A stretch of DNA of 64,000 nt from positions 1-64,000 of the forward strand of contig CAJQON010000003.1 of the NCBI GenBank assembly GCA_905479995.1. Direction: 5' to 3'. The position numbers were made by a program, and so were the translations under genes. This document shows, piece after piece, positions 42,045 to 51,740 of this stretch (its first letter is position 1; each line of letters opens with the position of its first letter). Origin of the DNA: an uncultured Flavobacteriales bacterium. GTDB taxonomy: Bacteria; Bacteroidota; Bacteroidia; Flavobacteriales_E; Vicingaceae. A model generated the notes under the pieces. The model ran no database searches and was not told the DNA's origin. It saw only the letters and a list, made by a program, of their open reading frames with translations.

Positions 42045-42935
42045 ATGAGTGTAGAAATAAGCATAGTAATCCCTACAATTAACAGGTACAATGACTTGTA
42101 TAATACATTGAACGATTTAAAAAATCAGGAATTTCAGAATTACGAAATTCTAATTATTGATCAGACAAACAAAGACCAAGCTGAGAATGTTGTTTTTCCA
42201 AAAACTAGGTATTTTTGGAAAGATTTTAAAAGTGCCTCCAAGGCAAGGAATGTGGCATTAATGGAAGCATCCTCCCCAATTATATTATACCTAGATGATG
42301 ATGTAATAATTAAGGATAAAAATTTCCTTGATAATCATTTAAAACACTTCGAAGACCCAAAAACATCAGGAGTATCTGGAGCTATATTAAACTTGGATGA
42401 AAAATGGTCTACAAAATTACCACAAAAAGCGAGTAAAAAATACCTTGGCTGGATTTATTTTCCTAGAAATTATAATAAAAAGAATAAAATTTGTGATGGT
42501 GGAGCTGGGAATTTAGCCGTTAGAAAAGATTGGGCAATAGAAGTTGGTGGAATGGATGAAAATTATGATAAAGGTGCCTATAGAGAAGAATCAGATTTTT
42601 GTTTACGTTACACCGGAAAATACGGTTTGTTAGCATATGATCCGTCAGCATATTTAGTTCATATAGGAAACCCTACAGGGGGAACTCGTTCATGGAAAAA
42701 CAGTTCAGGAGTTATACATGCACCTCAACATATGTTTGGAGCCTGGTACTTTATGTTTCGGCAATTACCTAAATCTGTTTGGTTGGAATATTCATATTTA
42801 ACGACAAGAAGATTTATATTACATAAGAAACTATTGTCGCGTTTCTATTTATTACCACAAGCAATGTATCGATTTTGTGCTGCGTTTTTTAAAGCCATTA
42901 AACTTTCTGGGAAGCCTAAATACCTTTGTAGTTAA
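42045..42935 (+). CDS. Glycosyltransferase family 2
   Basis: 296 aa. ISIVIPTINRYNDLYNTLN, ILIIDQTNKDQ, then the DXD motif in ILYLDDDVIIKD. A second acidic block, YREESDFCLRY, and NLAVRKDWAIEVGGMDE belong to the acceptor region. Several Trp/Tyr-rich segments near the end could touch the membrane. It lies nine bases before the Wzy-like gene. Confidence 0.9.
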   Translation: MSVEISIVIPTINRYNDLYNTLNDLKNQEFQNYEILIIDQTNKDQAENVVFPKTRYFWKDFKSASKARNVALMEASSPIILYLDDDVIIKDKNFLDNHLKHFEDPKTSGVSGAILNLDEKWSTKLPQKASKKYLGWIYFPRNYNKKNKICDGGAGNLAVRKDWAIEVGGMDENYDKGAYREESDFCLRYTGKYGLLAYDPSAYLVHIGNPTGGTRSWKNSSGVIHAPQHMFGAWYFMFRQLPKSVWLEYSYLTTRRFILHKKLLSRFYLLPQAMYRFCAAFFKAIKLSGKPKYLCS

Positions 42936-42944
42936 TTCCATAAA

Positions 42945-44264
42945 ATGGTTCTTAATTTAAATAAAATAATAAATAGACTACTAATCGTTTCCCTGATTTG
43001 GTTACTACTTGAAGGTGTTTTTAGGAAATGGCTATTGCCATCATTAACGGTTCAGTTGTTTGCTGTAAAATACGCATTATTCGGCCTACTCTACTTCACA
43101 TATTTTCTATATAAACCAACATTAAAAAAAGCCAAACACCCCTTCCAGTTGTTAATCCTCGTCTTTATATTATGGTGTCTCTTTCAACTTGTAAACAATC
43201 CTTTAAAAGCACCATTATTAGTAACCGTTTTTGGGTATATTAATTACCTGTTTTTTATCCCCGTTTTTATGATTATCCCTCATTACTTCACCTCCTTTAA
43301 TCAAATTGAGAAACTGATAAACCTGGTAGCATGGTTATCATTAGCCATTTTCATTTTAGGAATAGTACAGTATTATTTACCGCCAGATCATTTCTTAAAT
43401 AAACTGGCAAATGATGAGCAAGGGTTCGCGAAAGTAACGACCTTTATTAGATCTAATTCTATATTCACATTTGTTAAAAATTATAACTCTTACCTACTAC
43501 TAATTGTCCCTCTTTTCATTACATATGTATTCTATAGAATTAGGCATAATAAAAGTATATTAGGGTATGCCCTTCTTATTCTGTTAGGAATGTTAAATAT
43601 GTTTATTACAGCATCAAGACTGCCAATTTTTCTTTCTGGTATATTTATCGTTATTATTTTTATATATATACTTTTTCAAATTTCTCAACTTCGAAAAAGT
43701 ATAATTATTATCTCACTTTTTTCTTTAACCTCTATAACGTTGTTGTATTCCATAAGTAGTACGTTTCAACAATCGGTAGATGGCTTTATATATAGGGTTA
43801 ATATGACGGAACATATAGCCGATCAAGGTGTAGAAGGATATAGTGCGGAAGACAGGATAACTGATAGATTAACAATATTCAAATTTTCAGAGGAGGCTGG
43901 ATGGCTTGGATTTGGTATCGGAACGACCTACCAAGGAACTGGTTTCTTTTTATCCTCTAAACGAAGTGATATAAAGTTTGAAGAAGAAGGTGAACGAATA
44001 ATCTTAGAATTAGGGGTAATTGGCGGTATTATTGTTTTGTTAATGCGTTTATTCATATTTCTCTATGGATTATCTTGTCTTATTAAGTCAAAATCGGTTA
44101 ACTCGGCACTATTACAACTACCTTTTGCATTGCAATTAATGGTACCTTTATTCTTTTTAAATAGTATTACTTTTAGTTATATAGATAATTTTATTTATTG
44201 GTTTTCTCTGGGTATAGTTATCGCAATTAGCAATATTGAAGAAAAAACTCAAATTGAATCATGA
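42945..44264 (+). CDS. Wzy-like polysaccharide polymerase / O-antigen ligase family protein
   Basis: 439 aa with about ten to twelve membrane helices and a large periplasmic loop around residues 270-350 (contains DRLTIFKFSEEAGWLGFGIG, a common WaaL/Wzy segment). It would polymerise flipped repeat units in the periplasm, with length set by the Wzc protein. The ATG is nine bases after the GT2 stop and the TGA overlaps the next ATG. A ligase role cannot be excluded on sequence alone, but with Wzx and Wzc in the same operon polymerase is favoured. Confidence 0.82.
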   Translation: MVLNLNKIINRLLIVSLIWLLLEGVFRKWLLPSLTVQLFAVKYALFGLLYFTYFLYKPTLKKAKHPFQLLILVFILWCLFQLVNNPLKAPLLVTVFGYINYLFFIPVFMIIPHYFTSFNQIEKLINLVAWLSLAIFILGIVQYYLPPDHFLNKLANDEQGFAKVTTFIRSNSIFTFVKNYNSYLLLIVPLFITYVFYRIRHNKSILGYALLILLGMLNMFITASRLPIFLSGIFIVIIFIYILFQISQLRKSIIIISLFSLTSITLLYSISSTFQQSVDGFIYRVNMTEHIADQGVEGYSAEDRITDRLTIFKFSEEAGWLGFGIGTTYQGTGFFLSSKRSDIKFEEEGERIILELGVIGGIIVLLMRLFIFLYGLSCLIKSKSVNSALLQLPFALQLMVPLFFLNSITFSYIDNFIYWFSLGIVIAISNIEEKTQIES

Positions 44265-45256
44265 AAATTCTCTTTATAAATAGAGCCAAAAGCAAGGGTA
44301 GATTCAGTTTTGAAGAACTTTTTTCGAATATAAAAAAAAGTCTGACTAGTTGTACCTATGAAGATTTTTACGACAAATCTTACCCTAGTTTTATAGCTAA
44401 TATTAAAGCTGTTAGAAAAATTCAAAAAAGTGCTGATATTTTACATTTAACTGGTGGGCTAGGTTACTATTCAGTCTTTCTACCTAAGAAAAAAACAATC
44501 CTAACCATACACGATACTAATCATTATGAGCATGACCTAACCGGATTAAAAAAATGGATTTTTAGCTACTTATTTTATAAGTTACCTTATAAAAATACTA
44601 TTTACTTAACTACCGTTTCAGAACATACAAAATCAAGACTAATTGAGCTTTTTGGTTTTAAACCTTCAAAAATAAAGGTAGTTCCGAATTGTTATCCTTC
44701 TGATTTCAGTCCTTCTTCTAAAGAAGAACTAAACCCAATTCCAAAAATTTTACAAATAGGAACAAAAAGGAATAAAAACATTATCCGTTTGGTTGAAGCC
44801 ATAAAAAACATACCAATTGAATTAACAATAATAGGTAAACTAAATACTGATCAAGAAACAGCCTTGAAAGATAGCGGAGTTAATTTTATTAATAAAACAA
44901 ATCTTACCCATTCAGAAATTTATAATGAATATGTAAACTGTGATATCGTGTCATTTGTTTCCCTACACGAAGGTTTTGGATTACCAATAGTAGAAGCAAA
45001 TATTATTGGAAGAGCGATAATTACATCTTCAATATCATCAATGCCTGAGGTTGCAAACAATGCAGCTCACATGGTTAACCCCAATAATGTTGATGATATC
45101 AAAGGTGGGATATTGAAATTAATCGAGAATAACACCTATAGGAACACGCTTATAAGTAATGGTTTTGAAAATGTAAAGCAATTTTCACCACAAAAAATAG
45201 CATCTTTATACGAAGAATTATATACAAACATTAAAACACCAAGTCATGGAAATTGA
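44261..45256 (+). CDS. Glycosyltransferase family 4
   Basis: 331 aa. Donor-domain motif EGFGLPIVEANIIGRAIITS with the EX7E pair, preceded by ILQIGTKRNKNIIRLVEAI. The N-terminal half has LHLTGGLGYYSVF and TIHDTNHYEHDL. It overlaps the polymerase gene by four bases and the following acetyltransferase by eleven. Confidence 0.9.
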   Translation: MKILFINRAKSKGRFSFEELFSNIKKSLTSCTYEDFYDKSYPSFIANIKAVRKIQKSADILHLTGGLGYYSVFLPKKKTILTIHDTNHYEHDLTGLKKWIFSYLFYKLPYKNTIYLTTVSEHTKSRLIELFGFKPSKIKVVPNCYPSDFSPSSKEELNPIPKILQIGTKRNKNIIRLVEAIKNIPIELTIIGKLNTDQETALKDSGVNFINKTNLTHSEIYNEYVNCDIVSFVSLHEGFGLPIVEANIIGRAIITSSISSMPEVANNAAHMVNPNNVDDIKGGILKLIENNTYRNTLISNGFENVKQFSPQKIASLYEELYTNIKTPSHGN

Positions 45257-46208
45257 AACACTCGTATATACCCATGAAAATAGAGAACAAGTGATGGATC
45301 TTATTTGTCAGGAGTACAATAGAGATAAATCGAAATACGCTAAGTTTTTTGAAAATTTTTATGAGCATGAATACCAAAAGGATGCAATAAAAACAGTTGC
45401 TATAGAAAAATCATCGGGTAAAGTTGTTGGGTTTTTTGCACTATTTACTTGGCCTTATTTTTATGAAGGTAAAAAATTGTATTCGTACAAGGGTGTAAAC
45501 GCCATTGTTGACCCAAATTATAGAGGTAAAGGAATCTTCAATAACATATTAAATCTTGCTGATGAAACTTTAAAAAACAAAGAAGCAGACTTTCTAATTG
45601 CTACTCCTTTAGATGCTGCCTTTTATGGTTTTCTAAAGAATGGCTGGAAACATTTGATTGATTTAGACTGGAATATAAAAAATATTAATCCGATGGCTTT
45701 TTTACACTCATTAAGTACTAAAAAAATCAAGCAATTTATACCTGAAGAGAAGACTCCTAATATAATTAACCTTTTAAAGAATAATTTTCAATTAAGTGAT
45801 GAGCCTGATTTTGTTCAATGGAGAAAAAACTTCTATAGAACAGAAAAGTTTTACATCTCCTATAAAAAGGGTGAAAAGACTATTCAGTTTGGCCTAAAAC
45901 TGAATGTGAGAAAAAAGATAATTAGAGAACTAATTATTGGTGAAATAAGCACCAATTCAGACGACTCGCAATTTATTAAAGAAGGTTTTGAGATGTTATT
46001 GAAAAAAGTAAAACAACTCAAATCAATTACCATTGTTTCGATTGCCGTAAACCCAAAGAATAAGAGAATGGTTGATAACATTTCAAATTTAGGTTTTCGA
46101 CTAATCAAAAATAAAATCCATATTGTAGTTAAAGATCTATCTGAAAACAACACATTAATGAATCCTGAAAAATGGACATTATTTAGAGCTGATTTAGACT
46201 CTTGGTAA
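45246..46208 (+). CDS. GNAT-family N-acyltransferase
   Basis: 320 aa. The N-terminal half carries the acetyl-CoA motif: VVGFFALFTWPYFYEG, then VNAIVDPNYRGKGIFNNIL (R-x-K-G-x-F variant of the R/QxxGxG/A loop), and DAAFYGFLKNGWKHL. The C-terminal half looks like a second, degenerate GNAT fold, as in Eis-type enzymes. It probably acylates an amino-sugar or other amine, consistent with the DegT aminotransferases in the locus. Confidence 0.8.
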   Translation: MEIETLVYTHENREQVMDLICQEYNRDKSKYAKFFENFYEHEYQKDAIKTVAIEKSSGKVVGFFALFTWPYFYEGKKLYSYKGVNAIVDPNYRGKGIFNNILNLADETLKNKEADFLIATPLDAAFYGFLKNGWKHLIDLDWNIKNINPMAFLHSLSTKKIKQFIPEEKTPNIINLLKNNFQLSDEPDFVQWRKNFYRTEKFYISYKKGEKTIQFGLKLNVRKKIIRELIIGEISTNSDDSQFIKEGFEMLLKKVKQLKSITIVSIAVNPKNKRMVDNISNLGFRLIKNKIHIVVKDLSENNTLMNPEKWTLFRADLDSW

Positions 46209-46233
46209 TAAATACGCACGTAACAAAATCTAA

Positions 46234-47373
46234 TTGACCACTAAAAAAAAGAACATATTAATATTTATTGATTGGTTTTTACCAGGCTATAAGGCTGGAG
46301 GACCTATTAAATCAGTATCCAATATTGTATCTTCTCTTCATGATAGTTTTAATTTTCACATTATTACTTCTGATAGAGATATTGGTGATTCTAAACCTTA
46401 TCCATCTGAGGAACTAAACAAATGGGTAAAAAAAGATAATTACAACATCGCATTTTTAACCGAAGAAAGTCGTAAAAATTTTATTACTAAAGCCATAAGT
46501 ACTGGTGACTTTGATTCATATTACTTCAATAGTTTATACTCGAAGAACTACACTATAGAACCCTTTCGTATTATTAAAAAATTAAAAACAAACCCAAGAA
46601 TAGTAATTGCTCCTAGAGGGATGTTAGGGAAAGGTGCACTTAAAATTAAACCTTTAAAAAAGAAATTATTTTTAAAGGCTACCAAAACAACTGGGTTCTT
46701 CAAAAATGTTATCTGGCATGCCACAGACAAGGAGGAAGTCAATGACATTAATCTCATTTTCGGAAATAATGTAAAGACATTTCAGGTCCCAAATATATCG
46801 ATCATAAAAATTGAAAAATTTGAGTTGAGTAAAGAGAAAAATGAATTAAAACTTGTTTTCTTTTCACGAATATCTCCTAAAAAGAATTTGTTTTATGCCC
46901 TTGAAATTCTAAGTACATTAAATAACCCAAACGTTTCAATGGACATTTATGGAACAGTTGAGGATGCTGAGTATTGGGATAAATGTCAAAAGCACATCTC
47001 TAATCATGGCATTAAGGTTAATTATATTGGACAGCTTAATCCAACTAATGTTCAAGAGACTTTATCAAAATACCATTTTTGCTTTTTCCCTACCCTTCAC
47101 GAAAACTTTGGGCATGTAATAGTTGAGGCACTTACTGCTGGTTGTGGATTAATTATTAGTACAAATACACCTTGGCGCAATTTAAATCGTAGTAGTATAG
47201 GCTGGGACATTGATTTAAACAATAAAGAGGCATTTATTGATGCTATTAATACTTGTTTGGCAATGAGTCAAGAAGAGTATGATACTTATAGAAATAATTC
47301 TTATCAGTTTATAATTAATGAAACGAATAAGCAAAATGCTATTGATTTAACAAAGAAAATGTTTTTAGAGTGA
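46234..47373 (+). CDS. Glycosyltransferase family 4
   Basis: 379 aa. The start IFIDWFLPGYKAGGPIKSV and IAPRGMLGKGALKIKPLKKK are typical of this GT4 group in Bacteroidota capsule loci, and the donor motif is HENFGHVIVEALTAGCGLII. The start is TTG at 46234, with no better ATG before the first beta strand. It is 25 bases after the GNAT gene. Confidence 0.88.
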   Translation: MTTKKKNILIFIDWFLPGYKAGGPIKSVSNIVSSLHDSFNFHIITSDRDIGDSKPYPSEELNKWVKKDNYNIAFLTEESRKNFITKAISTGDFDSYYFNSLYSKNYTIEPFRIIKKLKTNPRIVIAPRGMLGKGALKIKPLKKKLFLKATKTTGFFKNVIWHATDKEEVNDINLIFGNNVKTFQVPNISIIKIEKFELSKEKNELKLVFFSRISPKKNLFYALEILSTLNNPNVSMDIYGTVEDAEYWDKCQKHISNHGIKVNYIGQLNPTNVQETLSKYHFCFFPTLHENFGHVIVEALTAGCGLIISTNTPWRNLNRSSIGWDIDLNNKEAFIDAINTCLAMSQEEYDTYRNNSYQFIINETNKQNAIDLTKKMFLE

Positions 47374-47430
47374 ATTTATACTTTCACCTAACGTATTGAA
47401 TTCATAATTTAGACCATTCAAAATATAAAT

Positions 47431-49152
47431 ATGTACATATTAGGAATAAACGCATATCATGGAGATTCATCAGCTTGTATAATGCATAACGATGAAATTA
47501 TTGCTGCATCTGAAGAGGAAAGATTTAGAAGAATTAAGCATTGGGCAGGTTTCCCAACAGAAGCTATAAAGTTCTGTTTAGGGGAGGCGAATATTGACAT
47601 TACACAGGTTGATTACATCACAATATCACGTGATCCTTCTGCCAACTTACATAAAAAGATTATCCATTCAGTTAAGAACTTAGTATCAGTTAAAGCGTTG
47701 AAAGATCGTTTAGCCAACTCTAAAAAAGTAGTTAGTGTTAAAGGAGAATTAGCAAAAGCATTTAACATTGATGAAGAAAGTATTAAGGCTGAAGTAAAAA
47801 ACATTGAACACCACAGAACTCACCTTGCTAGTGCTTTTTTCGCATCTCCTTTTGAAGAGTCTGCAATCCTTTCCATAGATGGTTTTGGAGATTTTACATC
47901 TACAATGATTGCTACAGGAAAAGATAAAAAAATTGAAGTACTCGATCAGGTAATTTATCCGCATTCTGCAGGTATTTTCTATACATCATTAACTCAATAC
48001 TTAGGTTTCCCTCATTATGGTGATGAGTATAAAGTAATGGGCTTGGCTCCATATGGCGAACCCAAATATGTAGATCAATTAAAACAAATAATCCTATTTA
48101 AAGACAATGGTTTATTTGAACTAGATACAAAGTATTTTACTCACGCTAAAGAAGGTGTTAGTATGAGTTGGGAAAATGGTGATCCGTTTATCGAATCGAT
48201 TTTCTCAAAAGAATTAGAAAGCCTGCTTGGCCCTGCTCGACAAAAAGGAGATGAGCTGACACAGAAGCATAAAGATATTGCTACATCAGTTCAAAGAGTA
48301 ACTGAAGAGTTAATTTTTCATATTCTAAATCATTTACAAAAAAGAACTGGATTAGATAATATTTGTATTGCTGGAGGTGTAGCACAAAACTCTGTTGCCA
48401 ACGGAAAAATATTAGAACGAACTACATTTAAAAATGTATATATTCCTTCAGCTGGTCATGATGCTGGAACTGCACTTGGAGGAGCATTATGGCTATACAA
48501 TCATATTTTAGAAAAAGATAGACTTCCTGCAATTTACAATGCTTACACAGGAGCAAAAGCAAGTAACGAAAGTATAGAATCTTGCCTAAAGGAAGAAGGT
48601 GTTGAATACACTCGATATGATGATAACGAATTGATTGAAAAAGTTTCTGATGCCTTAATCGATGGTAAAGTTATTGGATGGTTTCAAGGAAGAGCTGAGT
48701 TTGGTCCTAGAGCTTTAGGTCACCGTTCTATTATTGTTGATCCAAGAAGAACAGATGCTAAAGAATTATTAAACTCCAAAATAAAACGTAGGGAAAGTTT
48801 TAGACCTTTTGCACCATCTATATTGGAAGAATATGTTTCTGAGTACTTCGAAAAAACAGACAAAGTTCCGTTTATGGAAAAAGTTTATCCTATTAGAAAG
48901 GAAAAACATGCCGAAATTCCTGCTGTAACACATGTGGATGGTACAGGCCGTTTGCAAACTGTTGAAAAAGGTGATCGATATTATGATTTGATTGAACGTT
49001 TCAGACAAAAAAGTGGAACTCCAATTTTACTAAACACTTCCTTTAATGAAAATGAGCCTATTGTTAATACTCCAAAAGAAGCGCTTGCGTGTTACCTAAG
49101 AACAGATATGGATATGCTAGTATTAGAAAACTGCGTAGTATCCAGAAAATAA
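47431..49152 (+). CDS. Carbamoyltransferase (NodU/CmcH family)
   Basis: 573 aa, full length. The N-terminal Kae1-like part has YILGINAYHGDSSACIM, IEHHRTHLASAFFASPF and ILSIDGFGDF; the C-terminal YrdC-like part has GRAEFGPRALGHRSII and LLNTSFNENEPIV. It makes carbamoyl-AMP from carbamoyl phosphate and ATP and moves the carbamoyl group to a hydroxyl, here probably on a sugar. It is 57 bases after a GT4 and 3 bases before the SGNH-like gene. Confidence 0.94.
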   Translation: MYILGINAYHGDSSACIMHNDEIIAASEEERFRRIKHWAGFPTEAIKFCLGEANIDITQVDYITISRDPSANLHKKIIHSVKNLVSVKALKDRLANSKKVVSVKGELAKAFNIDEESIKAEVKNIEHHRTHLASAFFASPFEESAILSIDGFGDFTSTMIATGKDKKIEVLDQVIYPHSAGIFYTSLTQYLGFPHYGDEYKVMGLAPYGEPKYVDQLKQIILFKDNGLFELDTKYFTHAKEGVSMSWENGDPFIESIFSKELESLLGPARQKGDELTQKHKDIATSVQRVTEELIFHILNHLQKRTGLDNICIAGGVAQNSVANGKILERTTFKNVYIPSAGHDAGTALGGALWLYNHILEKDRLPAIYNAYTGAKASNESIESCLKEEGVEYTRYDDNELIEKVSDALIDGKVIGWFQGRAEFGPRALGHRSIIVDPRRTDAKELLNSKIKRRESFRPFAPSILEEYVSEYFEKTDKVPFMEKVYPIRKEKHAEIPAVTHVDGTGRLQTVEKGDRYYDLIERFRQKSGTPILLNTSFNENEPIVNTPKEALACYLRTDMDMLVLENCVVSRK

Positions 49153-49155
49153 CTT

Positions 49156-50292
49156 ATGAAAAGTAAAAACGAAATATTCGTTTTCCTATCCATTCTCATT
49201 GGAATTTCCCTTGGGATTATTTTTATGGGCAACCAAAAGGCTACTGGTAATTTTGAAGATGCAGCTTTAGGTAAAGCTACTGTATCTCACTATGCAACTG
49301 ATGTTTTAGGTAAAAAAATCCACTTTTTACCTAAAAGAAACCCTGCCAATTTTATTGCAGATATTCAACCTCATTTAGAAAATCCTTCTATACTTTTTTT
49401 AGGAAACTCTCAATCGCATAGTATTAATCAAAAAAAGGATACCGATAACACAATGTCTGGCTTCCTTTTTAATGAATTAATTAAGGACAGCATCACGTTT
49501 ATTACGGCAAGCATTCCAAATGCAAACATGCAAGAACACCATGTTCTTTTTGATTACTTCAGCAAAAACATACCGAACTTAAAAGTTCTTCTTATTCCAA
49601 TGTTTATGGATGACTTAAGAGAGACTGGTATTCGTGAAAACTATTTCAAAAACTTTAGCGATAGTAGCTTTCATATTTCTGGAGAAAACAAACTTCAAAT
49701 TGAAATCAATAAAAAATTGGCTTCGTTTGGAAAATCTTCATCAGACTCAACAAAAACTAATTCGGATTTTAAAGCTCTAGAAAAAACAACTCAAGAAATT
49801 GTTGAATATTCAATTAACAATTTTCTAAATAAAAAATTCTCTTTTTGGAGTAATAGAAAACAAATTAGAGGTGACTATTTCACTGTACTATATCGGGGCA
49901 GAAACTCTATGCTAAACATATCTTCTCAAACCACAAGAAAGATGATTAAAAGCAGGTATAAAAAGAATTTTAAAGCACTTAAACTTACCATTGAAAAAGC
50001 AAACAGTAAAGGCATTAAGACCATCCTATTGATTCCACCAATAAGACAAGACATTAAATTCCCATACGACCTTAACGAATACAAAGTCTTTAAAACAGAG
50101 CTTTCTGAGTTAGCTGCAACTCAAAATTGCACATTAATAGACATTGACAACATCATTGAAGGTAAATTTTGGGGACACTCTGCACCTACCCAACTCTTTA
50201 AAGATAAAGATTACGATTTTATGCATTTCCAATCAGAAGCTCATAAAATTATGGCCGACACATTAAAACCTCATATACTTGAAGCTTTATGA
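49156..50292 (+). CDS. Membrane-anchored SGNH/GDSL-like protein (AlgX/DltD-type partner of MBOAT)
   Basis: 378 aa. A membrane anchor near 7-25 (IFVFLSILIGISLGIIFMG) exports the domain. Residues 83-88, GNSQSH, match block I of SGNH hydrolases with Asn for Asp, and 354-357, DFMH, match the C-terminal DxxH. It overlaps the MBOAT gene by four bases (ATGA). Such pairs O-acetylate exopolysaccharides in the periplasm: the MBOAT protein brings the acyl group across the membrane and the SGNH partner moves it to the sugar. Confidence 0.75.
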   Translation: MKSKNEIFVFLSILIGISLGIIFMGNQKATGNFEDAALGKATVSHYATDVLGKKIHFLPKRNPANFIADIQPHLENPSILFLGNSQSHSINQKKDTDNTMSGFLFNELIKDSITFITASIPNANMQEHHVLFDYFSKNIPNLKVLLIPMFMDDLRETGIRENYFKNFSDSSFHISGENKLQIEINKKLASFGKSSSDSTKTNSDFKALEKTTQEIVEYSINNFLNKKFSFWSNRKQIRGDYFTVLYRGRNSMLNISSQTTRKMIKSRYKKNFKALKLTIEKANSKGIKTILLIPPIRQDIKFPYDLNEYKVFKTELSELAATQNCTLIDIDNIIEGKFWGHSAPTQLFKDKDYDFMHFQSEAHKIMADTLKPHILEAL

Positions 50293-51740
50293 TATTTAAT
50301 TCGGTCACCTTCATATTGTTTCTATTTGTTGTTGTAATACTTTATTGGGTATTGTCGGCCAAACCTAGACAACTACTGTTATTTGTATCTAGTTTAGTTT
50401 TTTATGGTTTTTGGAGATATGAATACACCCTACTAATGCTATTTTCTGCTGTAGTAGATTATGTAGTGTCAAATCAAATTGCCAAAACAGAAGATAAGCG
50501 AAAGAAAAAACACCTGTTAATTGTTAGCTTAACAGTAAACTTAGGCCTACTGTTCTACTTTAAATATCTACTCTTTTTTGCTCAAAACGGAATAGGTTTG
50601 CTTAACTTGTTTGGTCTTGATTTACCTCCACCGGAGTTCTCTATTATTTTACCACTTGGAATTAGTTTCTATACATTTCAAACAATATCTTACAGTGTAG
50701 ATGTCTATCGTGGGTTTGTAAAACCTTATAAAAACTTTATTCTTTATGGTAGTTATGTAACGTTTTTTCCACAACTGGTTGCTGGTCCTATTTTAAGAGC
50801 ACCTGAAGTAATTGAACAATTAAAAACTCGAGCCAAGTTTTCTATCAAATTTATAAATGATGGGATTATAAGAATATTATTCGGTCTATTTCTTAAGGTT
50901 GTTATTGCCGATAATATTTCACCAATAGTTGATCAAATATATTCCGTGCCGATTGAAGGGCTGTCAGCAATTGATGTTTGGACTAAAGCATTTATGTTTG
51001 GTTTTCAAATTTATTTTGATTTTTCAGCTTATTCACACATTGCTATTGGTGCTGCCCTTTTAATGGGTATCACATTTCCAGAAAATTTTAATTATCCTTA
51101 CTTAGCCAAATCCTTCAAATCGTTTTGGAAAAGATGGCATATCTCCCTCTCAAGTTGGATCCGAGATTACTTGTACTTACCCTTAATGGGAGAAAAAGTA
51201 ATGGATAAAAGTACAGGTGGTTTATCTACCGAAAAACCAAAATCCAATAGAGCCAACACGGCATTATTCTTAACCTGGGCCATTATGGGTCTCTGGCATG
51301 GAGCAAGCTGGGCCTTTGTATTCTGGGGAGTGTATCATGCTTCTCTAGTTTTTACTGAGCGTTATGTTTCTAAACTCACTAAGGGAATTAATGCTAACAT
51401 TCGCTCCTTTTTTGGTTGGGGGATTACACTTCCATTGGCAATGTTAAGTTGGTTACCTTTTAGAGACAACTCACTATCCAATGTTTTTCTAATGCTAAAA
51501 AAAGTAATTCTTTTTGAAAATTTTACACAAAGAACATTCAGTGAAAATACTTATTTGATTGCCCTAACCCTTATGCTTTTAACTATATTTTCTTATCTAA
51601 TTCATAGGTATTTGTTGGTTAGCATTAAGAAAAACATATTTGTTTATTGTATAATTATAATTTCAATAGTAACTCTATTAACTATACTCGACCTCACTTT
51701 TTTACGACCTATAAGTCAATTTATATACTTCCAATTTTAA
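50289..51740 (+). CDS. MBOAT-family membrane O-acyltransferase
   Basis: 483 aa with about ten helices. Catalytic-type His337 is in MGLWHGASWAFVFWG, and KSFWKRWHISLSSWIRDY (His284) is the other conserved block, along with LPLGISFYTFQTISYSVDVY and FFPQLVAGPILR. This is the AlgI/DltB-like group. It would take acetyl or a similar acyl group from CoA and pass it to the exported polymer with the preceding SGNH protein. It ends one base before the next GT2 start. Confidence 0.93.
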   Translation: MIFNSVTFILFLFVVVILYWVLSAKPRQLLLFVSSLVFYGFWRYEYTLLMLFSAVVDYVVSNQIAKTEDKRKKKHLLIVSLTVNLGLLFYFKYLLFFAQNGIGLLNLFGLDLPPPEFSIILPLGISFYTFQTISYSVDVYRGFVKPYKNFILYGSYVTFFPQLVAGPILRAPEVIEQLKTRAKFSIKFINDGIIRILFGLFLKVVIADNISPIVDQIYSVPIEGLSAIDVWTKAFMFGFQIYFDFSAYSHIAIGAALLMGITFPENFNYPYLAKSFKSFWKRWHISLSSWIRDYLYLPLMGEKVMDKSTGGLSTEKPKSNRANTALFLTWAIMGLWHGASWAFVFWGVYHASLVFTERYVSKLTKGINANIRSFFGWGITLPLAMLSWLPFRDNSLSNVFLMLKKVILFENFTQRTFSENTYLIALTLMLLTIFSYLIHRYLLVSIKKNIFVYCIIIISIVTLLTILDLTFLRPISQFIYFQF

